Part shown: piece by piece, positions 58,415-61,104 of the stretch | How the letters are laid out: each line of letters begins with the position of its first letter | How positions within the stretch are numbered: the stretch's first letter is position 1 | Assembly: GCA_051294375.1 (NCBI GenBank) | Contig: CM119266.1 | Coordinates: forward strand, 10,255,677-10,319,676 | Origin: Paraspadella gotoi | Lineage: Eukaryota; Chaetognatha | Direction of reading: 5' to 3' | DNA length: 64,000 nucleotides | Program-made: the position numbers and the translations under genes | Notes under the pieces: generated by a model | What the model saw: only the letters and a program-made list of their open reading frames with translations | What the model was told of the DNA's origin: nothing | Database searches by the model: none

Positions 58415-60080
58415 TCGACCATAGGATTGTGAATATTTCTTCATCAATTTCCCTCATTTGATTTTTTCCCTCAAGATTGATCGCCATGAACGTCTTGAGT
58501 AAAATAATCACCACGACGATGGCCGCGGCGTTGCGATCGTTCAAAAACAAAAAAAGTAAATAGTAGTTAAAAAAAAGTCGATTCTTTAGCGGCTTCAACA
58601 GACGACGACGACGACGACGACGTCCACTCCGACCAAGACGATCGAATAAACTATTCTCTTTTTCTCTATCAACTATAAACTTCTAAATATATATTCTCTT
58701 TGTAGCGGAGTATAAAATACTACCGCTACATCATAATATTTAACCTCGCTGAACGTTTCAAAGGCTGTAAATATTATTTTTAATTCAATTTTTTTATTTC
58801 ATTTTGTATATTTTTTTAAACAAACAGTTCTCGCAGCGCTATGGGTTTTCAACAAATGCAACGTCAGCAAACAAATAATGGTAAGCGCCAAATTTTTACT
58901 TTATTTTTCAATGAGATTAGCGCTACAGTACTAGTTGTGCCTCTACCTATTACCTAATGATAATTTAAACTCAAAACAGAAAAAGTTCATTCACGACCAA
59001 CGATATCGTCGCAGCTACTACAGCAGCAACACGCTGCAGTCTCTGGTGACCAATTGCGTGCACCTGGCGACGCTGCGCGAGGACATATGCTTCTGCGTCT
59101 GCGAACCGTTCCTGCGGCGCCTGCGCATCCTCCACGGGCTCCCGCTTGGCGTCGTCAAGCTCATCAGCATCTGCGTCCTCGAGGAGCTGCACGACTTGGA
59201 CGCCATCGTCATCGAAGAGGGCGCTCTCGTGGACAGCGTCCTCTACGTGGTCAGAGGATTCGCCGAGACGTTCACTCTGGGCCGAAAGGGGAAGAGAAGG
59301 ATACTGTCGGAGGGCGACCTTTGGGGGGTCGACAACTTCGAAGGTTTGAAATAGGAGGGGAACTCTAAAGATGCCGGACGTTGTAATGATGATCATTGTA
59401 ATGAAGATGTCTAACATCTTAAATTTAACTATTATTCCCCATTTTCTTACTTTCAATTAAGTTAGACTTTTGCTCGCAAACGACGACGACGACGAATATA
59501 AACCAGTTTAATGGGTCAGTTCATGCTTGACATTTAAATACGAAAAAAATTTGGTTAGCTCGAATGGCTTGAGTCACCAAAAACGTACATTTTAACTGAT
59601 GCATGAATCTGAAAAGATTCCTTCTTTTGGAGTAAACTTTTTGAATAAAGATCAAACTGCATGTTGTGCCACAGTGACTTTCTTCTGTGGACGCATTTCC
59701 AGATGATTACGTGACTATGCAATACAATACTAAACTATACAATATAGTATACATACATGTATACAAATACAAACTTAATTGATGCTGTTCTACCAAAGTT
59801 GAAAGCAATTAAAACGTCAGTGCGTCAGACCGATGGACAAACAGACACAGACTGGCCGCCCATACCGAAAAGCGACTTACTACAGACTTCCTCCGCGGCG
59901 CAACTAAAAAACGAAAACCTTACATTGGTTTGTTTTTACTTTTTAGGGCGACGTTTGCGGGCGAACGAGACGCTGGTCGCCGGACAAAAGTTGGTCGTTT
60001 ATCGGTTGAGTTCCTCTTCGGTGATCAACTATTTGGAGGGACGCTTGGACATTTACAGCTCGGCTTTGGGACGACTCTAG
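30048..60080 (+). CDS. Four-repeat cyclic-nucleotide-gated-type ion channel (CNGK/tetraKCNG-like), 21 exons
   Basis: Exons: 30048-30163, 30707-30929, 31318-31590, 32099-32277, 32524-32617, 32907-33042, 33147-33242, 33625-33881, 34162-34414, 35808-35992, 47170-47332, 48606-49809, 51556-53755, 54108-54364, 54676-54908, 55754-56035, 57783-57939, 58476-58555, 58828-58880, 58980-59343, 59947-60080. Joined they give about 2,312 residues. Each of four repeats has S1-S6, a pore, a C-linker and a cyclic-nucleotide-binding-type beta roll. Pores: GVGYG (about residue 273), TVGYT, TGFGD, TGIGD. The 2,200-nt exon runs unbroken from the CNBD of repeat 2 through repeat 3, so these are not separate genes. 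Known four-repeat channels of this plan are the K+-selective CNGK channels of sperm. Several CNBD and voltage-sensor residues are degenerate, so function may differ. The assembly carries an extra frameshifted copy of the middle (39836-46746), treated here as an artefact. Confidence 0.85.
30354..30428. repeat. (TTC)n-(CT)n microsatellite, channel intron 1
   Basis: Short TTC run followed by about 58 bases of CT, just upstream of the first hammerhead-like motif. Confidence 0.95.
30466..30511 (+). ncRNA. Hammerhead-ribozyme-like motif, copy 1
   Basis: CTGATGA at 30471, then a single A, stem II GGCTC/GAGCC closed by an 8-base loop, then GAAACATGTC, with predicted cleavage after C30506. Flanks AAGTG and TGCTT can pair as a short stem I (two wobbles). 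Helix III is minimal (AC/GT), as in ribozymes that work as dimers, since ACATGT is self-complementary. The extra A between CTGATGA and stem II departs from the consensus core. Followed by the shared tail aaataaaattcgttgt. Confidence 0.6.
30707..30929 (+). CDS. Channel exon 2: S2-S3 of repeat 1
   Basis: Acceptor after a strong pyrimidine tract (tttttactctcaag); donor AAG/GTTAGC, phase 0. Encodes IFQDIHRTFINFYYVEITLL then FWFTVKCFLGYVVDGQEIQS (S2) and AGFVLNMIFYFPWSSVIGKI (S3). Codon use is GC-rich (GTC, GGC, TTC) compared with the flanking introns. Confidence 0.8.
31071..31290. mobile_element. SINE-like repeat family B, copy 1 (intron 2)
   Basis: Shares accgcctcacatccaccatc, ttcagccaatc, gagggggaa, cacagtcct, gttggcaaagcgagaccg and acccggccgt with 34616-34770. 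GC-rich against an AT-rich intron; no reading frame. Confidence 0.6.
31318..31590 (+). CDS. Channel exon 3: S4-S5 of repeat 1
   Basis: Phase 0 at both ends; donor AAG/GTTAGA. Encodes FNILDAPFVSDCIHS, then MTRGVVVNRLRELGVLGDFS and WIKAIAIILLMSYCGIMTEM (S5). The S4 equivalent has few spaced basic residues, so voltage sensing by this repeat is doubtful. A SINE-like repeat ends about 20 bases upstream of the exon. Confidence 0.75.
32099..32277 (+). CDS. Channel exon 4: S5-pore linker of repeat 1
   Basis: Acceptor cgtcgacag, donor CAG/GTACAA; phase 0 to 2. Encodes RLNNLSFPTSEKHQCQFPSF, MSGVRFLPRGDANGS and ISGTQLERRLIF. It fills the extracellular turret between S5 and the pore helix; no membrane segment. 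The frame is supported by the precise phase fit to exon 5. Confidence 0.7.
32524..32617 (+). CDS. Channel exon 5: pore of repeat 1
   Basis: Enters phase 2, leaves phase 0 (donor ATG/GTATGA). Encodes SWVTEIARGVGYGRIWLPQQ and SAMIFHFQYVVM. GVGYG is a potassium-channel-like selectivity filter, although the residue after GYG is Arg rather than the usual Asp. The other two frames contain no channel-like pore; this frame is the one dictated by the splice phases. Confidence 0.8.
32907..33042 (+). CDS. Channel exon 6: S6 of repeat 1
   Basis: Acceptor cattcag, donor CCAG/GTGAAC; phase 0 to 1. Encodes ISGAVYFFGIFPGLINTFVL followed by HHTNGFYEDKKKNFRLYVQQ, an S6 helix running into the charged C-linker. 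Confidence 0.82.
33147..33242 (+). CDS. Channel exon 7: C-linker of repeat 1
   Basis: Acceptor after a CT tract (ctctctctcacag), donor GGAG/GTGTTC; phase 1 to 1. Encodes DKKKRSAEIRRVNHHLRHLC and WLTLRNYVDIEG, a basic helical C-linker segment. Confidence 0.75.
33285..33565 (-). mobile_element. SINE-like repeat family A, near full-length copy in intron 7
   Basis: About 280 bases, matching in reverse orientation the unit at 39300-39590: blocks include ccccgatctaatacttaagg, ttcattgatagggaagcc, cgatggaggccttaaacc and aagtcaggggcaagatagct. No coding potential. Truncated relatives lie at 40505, 47408, 56396 and 58208. Confidence 0.65.
33625..33881 (+). CDS. Channel exon 8: C-linker end and first half of CNBD, repeat 1
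   Basis: Acceptor cggatcctcag, donor GCAAG/GTTGTG; phase 1 to 0. Encodes FSQDNLKASVTQDWIAKRAS, ASIFFKGDCRSTG, FDPRVVGLLHKKVFLEGETI and PFLYWVTVGK. The order LL--K--FLEGE-IF and LY-V--GK is the opening of a cyclic-nucleotide-binding beta roll. Confidence 0.85.
34162..34414 (+). CDS. Channel exon 9: second half of CNBD, repeat 1
   Basis: Acceptor ccccttcag; donor GCGG/GTGAGA gives phase 1 into exon 10. Encodes VRLNFPNGFVSYLTPGSIFG, ETNFTVSFVPPYVITAASEA and LLTLRRSHVERLPGI. The FGE turn of the phosphate-binding cassette is kept (IFGET), but the Arg that normally contacts the cyclic phosphate is absent from NFTVSFVPPYVITA. Without splicing the frame would stop at 34441. Confidence 0.83.
34616..34775. 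mobile_element. SINE-like repeat family B, copy 2 (intron 9)
   Basis: Same orientation and blocks as copy 1; differs by substitutions and a short deletion, so it is an independent insertion rather than an assembly copy. Confidence 0.6.
35285..35540 (-). mobile_element. Possible tRNA-derived SINE head, intron 9
   Basis: On the minus strand it holds GACAGCTAAGTACTCG, similar to a tRNA A box, and CCGGGTTCAATACCC, similar to a B box, about 35 bases apart. No cloverleaf good enough for a functional tRNA was seen. Confidence 0.4.
35808..35992 (+). CDS. Channel exon 10: linker and S1 of repeat 2
   Basis: Acceptor tcggctag, donor AAT/GTACGT; phase 1 to 0. Encodes EKKKRMVTSRLTLTPRCHPV, then DLVWQGFVALVALFANVLFF (S1) and VDNNHPTFFFCHAFFN. 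It joins the end of the repeat-1 CNBD directly to the next S1, evidence that repeats 1 and 2 are one polypeptide. Confidence 0.75.
37231..37352. repeat. Palindrome made of two inverted hammerhead-like 3' halves
   Basis: Arms 37231-37276 and 37305-37352 are nearly perfect inverted repeats of about 46 bases, separated by about 28. Each arm contains GAAACATGTC next to GAGTC and the tail ending in cgttgtttgtaaa. Only the plus-oriented half has a 5' core (CTGATGT at 37283), with the conserved A9 changed. It looks like two element ends joined head to head. Confidence 0.65.
38190..38670 (+). mobile_element. Hairpin-ended repetitive element, right copy (opposite orientation)
   Basis: Starts with hairpin ATCTGCT/AGCAGAT, then ctataattcactttgtcgg, a (GTCC)n stretch and two units with ggtaggaaagtgtgtgattg and atcgtccaagtggaaatt, which are the complements of blocks at 240-990. 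Located in the long intron 10. Confidence 0.6.
39174..39198. other. Assembly gap, exactly 25 N
   Basis: Placeholder-size gap shortly before the 6.9 kb duplicate of the channel gene. Confidence 0.98.
39300..39590 (+). mobile_element. SINE-like repeat family A, copy next to the gap
   Basis: Full-length-like unit from attggtaacaaccaatataa to gtattagatcgggaatac, followed by a second, shorter unit at about 39626-39835. The two tandem units beside a 25-N gap may themselves be an assembly duplication. Confidence 0.65.
39626..39835 (+). mobile_element. SINE-like repeat family A, second tandem unit (truncated)
   Basis: Repeats the block from gaaattggtacaaaccaca to ggcttccctatcaatg, then breaks off exactly where the 6.9 kb duplicate begins. 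Confidence 0.6.
40284..40440 (+). pseudogene. Frameshifted duplicate of channel exon 11
   Basis: Reads the same S2-S3 sequence as 47170-47332 but with base losses (for example accgctctgtcggttttt has become acgctctgtcggttt), which shift the frame within S2. Splice sites are unchanged. Judged an assembly copy. Confidence 0.75.
40633..41588. mobile_element. Fold-back element, copy in first duplicate
   Basis: Same element as at 47524-48481, present because the whole 6.9 kb segment is duplicated. Confidence 0.72.
41712..42914 (+). pseudogene. Frameshifted duplicate of channel exon 12
   Basis: Matches 48606-49809 but the frame is broken at several points, among them the end of S5 (ctcatcg versus ccctcatcg), the acidic-Tyr tract and the pore (gagccacacagttgg versus gagccaccacagttgg), which destroys the filter frame. 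Same acceptor and donor. Confidence 0.78.
43963..44005 (-). ncRNA. Hammerhead-ribozyme-like motif, copy 2 (first duplicate)
   Basis: On the minus strand: AGCA, CTGATGA, A, stem II GAACG/CGTTC, GAAACATGTC, TGCT. Stem I (AGCA/TGCT) pairs perfectly over 4 bp. Tail caaataaaaattcgttgtga matches copy 1. Located in the duplicated intron between channel exons 12 and 13. Confidence 0.62.
44660..46746 (+). pseudogene. Frameshifted and truncated duplicate of channel exon 13
   Basis: Matches 51556-53647 with about a dozen single-base indels and stops abruptly at GGGAGCATCTTT, where the intact copy continues into ...CAATACTCGG. The following sequence is the start of the next duplicate unit. Confidence 0.78.
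47170..47332 (+). CDS. Channel exon 11: S2-S3 of repeat 2 (intact copy)
   Basis: Acceptor gcttttctcag, donor CAAAA/GTGAGA; phase 0 to 1. Encodes IKYSWVFTALSVFNVLVMGL (S2), DCVRGCFFYYICRGH and GSLCCDFFASFMPNLK (S3-like). Compared with repeat 3, about 16 residues covering the start of S4 are missing before exon 12. Confidence 0.75.
47524..48481. mobile_element. Fold-back element with long inverted arms, intron 11
   Basis: Begins acatggtgacaattttacaa and ends with the complement (ttgtaaaattgtcaccatgt). The arms extend for several hundred bases each, including the inverted pair around catttatgtgttcaaatttt. No open reading frame. A non-autonomous DNA element with long terminal inverted repeats is the simplest reading. 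It sits where an S4-coding exon of repeat 2 would be expected; (ATT)n abuts its left end. Confidence 0.72.
48606..49809 (+). CDS. Channel exon 12: S4 remnant/S5, pore, S6, C-linker and CNBD start of repeat 2 (intact copy)
   Basis: Acceptor ttaaacctcccag, donor CACAG/GTAGAT; phase 1 to 2. A 1,204-nt exon. Seen in order: IDKWHHRFSHYIFAQLLYIA and YTLIVICHFVFKLAQ (S5), an acidic-Tyr tract DEDYDYNYDYDYDYLDYNG, LDMFFYLSGATTVGYTSVVE (pore helix and filter), FSIFTSFCGIMLMAIMEALF (S6), a long C-linker, then LTVVPGFHLFFKGDLLRDIM, the CNBD start. The filter TVGYT resembles a K+ filter with Thr replacing the last Gly. Codon use is visibly more AT-rich than in exons of repeats 1 and 4. Confidence 0.88.
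49810..51555. other. Intron 12 of the channel gene
   Basis: AT-rich, with the minus-strand hammerhead-like motif at 50860-50902 as the only recognisable feature. Confidence 0.65.
50860..50902 (-). ncRNA. Hammerhead-ribozyme-like motif, copy 2 (second duplicate)
   Basis: Identical to the motif at 43963-44005; it lies in the intact copy of the duplication, intron 12. Confidence 0.62.
51556..53755 (+). CDS. Channel exon 13: CNBD end of repeat 2 plus nearly all of repeat 3 (intact copy)
   Basis: A 2,200-nt exon, phase 2 to 0 (donor TTG/GTATGG). Contains WSASNVFGPGEILNCMGYLT (repeat 2 CNBD), S1 KYGFLTMIHFFNMMICLLW, S2 ITDVVTITTEFVFFS, S3 FVKQLVHWMLACMPME, S4 FRYSHILALNRLMSFWRMYA (several basic residues), S5 ISFVWVICLYTVSLHLFTCM, pore QTITMTGFGDFTIYSQ, S6 FIFFAFLIVISFFLNSYMSV, C-linker, and CNBD from LPQNASVIRRGDVADMIYLL to FFLVVSKVHVLQIL. 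The repeat-3 phosphate cassette (EIFGDLEEGLSFWTWTV) lacks the usual Arg. The acceptor (gtaaaaaag) is weak and is placed by phase. Confidence 0.9.
53847..53990 (+). other. Possible alternative channel exon between exons 13 and 14
   Basis: After the acceptor gccttttttgattag, one frame reads DSEDNVTASRLVPREPTTKE, PNRGLHEDTKAATLHS before a stop at 54006. Base composition is exon-like. A weak donor (AAACC/GTGGCC) would give the phase needed for the 54091 acceptor; GATAAC/GTAACG would fit the 54108 acceptor. Inclusion is undecided. Confidence 0.4.
54108..54364 (+). CDS. Channel exon 14: S1-S2 start of repeat 4
   Basis: Two acceptors are possible: ending at 54107 (phase 0, fits exon 13 directly) or at 54090 (phase 1, needs an extra exon upstream, for which 53847 onward is a candidate). 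Donor ATCCG/GTTTTG, phase 2. Encodes PTKYKLRVFLIFAALLKLKQ, MQLCIFQILHVQSLH and YFLDLVFLAEIIIRF. IIIRF-R-GF across the junction is the classic CNG S2-S3 linker. Confidence 0.8.
54676..54908 (+). CDS. Channel exon 15: S2-S3 linker and S3 of repeat 4
   Basis: Acceptor gtccgcccag, donor GAAGG/GTGAGT; phase 2 to 1. Encodes FRMGFFDVKTGEMVMTPSRI, RRHYASPRNILSSDGGFLLD and LVSIAPFHIALRFIKF. R-R-GF-D---GE-V--P--IR-HY is highly typical of CNG/HCN channels. GC-rich codons. Confidence 0.88.
54965..55640. mobile_element. Diverged copy of the fold-back element, intron 15
   Basis: Shares the blocks atcttctgaaagc, gaagagaatgatatat, ccagctttaatttaatt, tctccgttcattgccaag and gtttgcaaatgac in the same order with the element at 47524-48481, at lower identity. 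A hammerhead-like repeat is embedded in it. Confidence 0.6.
55288..55323 (+). ncRNA. Hammerhead-ribozyme-like motif, copy 3 (decayed stem I)
   Basis: CTGACGA, A, stem II GGCTT/AAGCC, GAAACATGTC, then a tail aaaaataaaaatcgttgta. The seventh core base is variable in hammerheads, so CTGACGA is allowed, but the sides of stem I no longer pair. It sits inside a diverged copy of the fold-back element. Confidence 0.5.
55754..56035 (+). CDS. Channel exon 16: S4-S5 of repeat 4
   Basis: The acceptor follows an 85-base pyrimidine-rich tract (ending catctccaag), donor GGAG/GTTTCA; phase 1 to 1. Encodes VVRALVFLEIFAATRASKWV, RILKLRRLHSIVRHGVILMG and PTLLCVEIWCLTGC, then a turret with PNPTRCPKGSWM. S4 carries only scattered Arg/Lys. 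Confidence 0.83.
56390..56470 (-). mobile_element. SINE-like repeat family A, fragment
   Basis: Contains aagtcaggggcaagatagct, tatttattaaataaatgg and ttatattggttgtaccaat, the end shared by all family A copies. Confidence 0.6.
56516..56730. mobile_element. Dispersed repeat homologous to 13640-13870, intron 16
   Basis: Shares ttacttgtttcactatttt, atgaaggatttagta, atctatattattta, cagtgttgtcttct and gcatctatacaaca with the 13.7 kb insertion. Confidence 0.6.
57105..57432. repeat. Minisatellite, intron 16
   Basis: Two copies of aggtataggcgag-tatcac-aaatggtg-tccct about 150 bases apart, plus many imperfect copies of attttgagaatttaattttg. Confidence 0.7.
57783..57939 (+). CDS. Channel exon 17: pore of repeat 4
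   Basis: Acceptor tttgtttggcag, donor CTCAG/GTCGGC; phase 1 to 2. Encodes NNPIGHVSDTVYLYYESFYF, VLNVLTATGIGDIHPGTALE and GIFMMLGLR. TATGIGDIHP is a CNG/HCN-type pore with GIG at the filter. Confidence 0.9.
58010..58205 (-). mobile_element. GC-rich SINE-like segment, intron 17
   Basis: On the minus strand it includes GGTGGCCGCCTAGCAGTTAA, reminiscent of a tRNA-Leu/Ser-like start, and it directly abuts a family A fragment (ctatgaaattgttacaacca). Assignment is weak. Confidence 0.35.
58352..58410. repeat. (AG)n microsatellite, channel intron 17
   Basis: Uninterrupted AG run 65 bases before exon 18. Confidence 0.96.
58476..58555 (+). CDS. Channel exon 18: S6 of repeat 4
   Basis: Acceptor ttttttccctcaag, donor AAAA/GTAAAT; phase 2 to 1. 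Encodes LIAMNVLSKIITTTMAAALR and SFKNKK, joining the pore exon to the C-linker in frame. Confidence 0.8.
58828..58880 (+). CDS. Channel exon 19: small C-linker exon of repeat 4
   Basis: A 53-nt exon: acceptor ttaaacaaacag, donor ATG/GTAAGC; phase 1 to 0. Encodes ILAALWVFNKCNVSKQIM. Accepted because both phases fit and the neighbours need a linker of about this size. Confidence 0.7.
58980..59343 (+). CDS. Channel exon 20: C-linker and CNBD of repeat 4
   Basis: Acceptor ctcaaaacag, donor GAAG/GTTTGA; phase 0 to 1. Encodes KKFIHDQRYRRSYYSSNTLQ, CEPFLRRLRILHGLPLGVVK, LEELHDLDAIVIEEGALVDS and VLYVVRGFAETFTLGRKGKR. The order I-EEG--VDS-LYVV-G is the CNBD beta roll; the cassette following it (EGDLWGVDNFEG) has lost the FGE motif. 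Strongly GC-rich. Confidence 0.88.
59947..60080 (+). CDS. Channel exon 21: CNBD end and C-terminus
   Basis: Acceptor tactttttag; enters phase 1, ends TAG at 60078-60080. Encodes RRLRANETLVAGQKLVVYRL, SSSSVINYLEGRLDIYSS and ALGRL. The protein stops almost immediately after the CNBD, so there is no long C-terminal tail. Confidence 0.82.
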
Positions 60081-60246
60081 ACACGGAAATTGATCTTCCT
60101 TCAGTCTTGTTCACGTTTTCGAGTTTTAGCCAGAATTTTTTTTTTAAAAAAGGATAATATTTATCCGATCTTTTTGCTTTTGGGAATTTTCGATAAATCT
60201 CCCTCTGTATCAATCTATCCCTGATACAGAGATTTAATTTTCTTAA

Positions 60247-60252
60247 AATAAA
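60247..60252 (+). promoter_or_regulatory. Candidate polyadenylation signal of the channel gene
   Basis: AATAAA about 165 bases after the channel stop codon. Plausible by position only; AATAAA is frequent by chance in AT-rich sequence. Confidence 0.35.
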
Positions 60253-60786
60253 GACTAGTAATATTGAAAATAAACAAGCATTTAATATTTGAGAATATTA
60301 AGTGAAAAGTAGTTAAACTGTACATATTCATAGGAGAAAAAAAATTGTATACAAAAAAGTAAAGTTCAACGCGTTCATGTAATAAAAGCGATTTCGATTT
60401 ATAAATACATTTCGTATACGGAATTACGTGACGCTGTTAGCGATACAACAAAATGGATGATTATGAACGAATAAAAAACGGCGGGATAAATTGAACGGCG
60501 AAAGAAAGAGCGATTACGAAACAAATTTTTTTATACGTGAATAATGTTATTCGTTAGTTTTAATGAATTTATCTTTCGATCTTCCGAATTAGCCGCTCAA
60601 TCGACATACAACATGGTCAGGCGGAATTTGACAGATCTCCTTGTCAGACGGTGACGATTCTTCTGTATCAGAATTTGACATGGTCCCGTGTCAGACGTAA
60701 CTTTTATCAATGTCAGACACGAGGCTTCATTCTTCAATCAAATCGCGCTCACCTCACTCAGCCAAAAAAAAAAAAGAAGCTTGTGT

Positions 60787-61104
60787 TCACTGTCCCAAAA
60801 CCGTCTCCGTCTCGCTCGTCGCCTTCGACTCCGTCTCGGTCTCGCTGTCGTCTCCCGTTTCTTTCGCCGAGCCGTCTAGGTTCTCCTTCGCTTCGTCCGA
60901 CGCCGACTCCTTTGGCGTCTCTCTCGGCGCCTTTTTTGGCGCCACTTTGGGCGATGCGTCGCTCCCGCTCTTACGACGCCGCGATTCGTCGGCGGCGACG
61001 TCGAGCTTCAACTGTTGCTGCTGCGTCGCCTTGGCGTCGACCTTGCGTCTGGCCGGCGCCCGCATGCAGAGCATCGCGTCGTATTCGGCAATGATGTCCG
61101 ACAT
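60787..61104 (-). CDS. Candidate 3'-terminal exon of an unrecognised gene
   Basis: Acceptor CACCTTCAACCTCCAG, then MSDIIAEYDAMLCMRAPARR and a Lys/Glu/Ser-rich, probably disordered tail (ESASDEAKENLDGSAKETGD) ending in TGA. GC-rich with strong codon structure. The Met may be internal, as the exon follows a good acceptor. No family is recognised with confidence. The exon faces the channel gene tail to tail. Confidence 0.5.
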   Translation of the reverse strand: MSDIIAEYDAMLCMRAPARRKVDAKATQQQQLKLDVAADESRRRKSGSDASPKVAPKKAPRETPKESASDEAKENLDGSAKETGDDSETETESKATSETETVLGQ

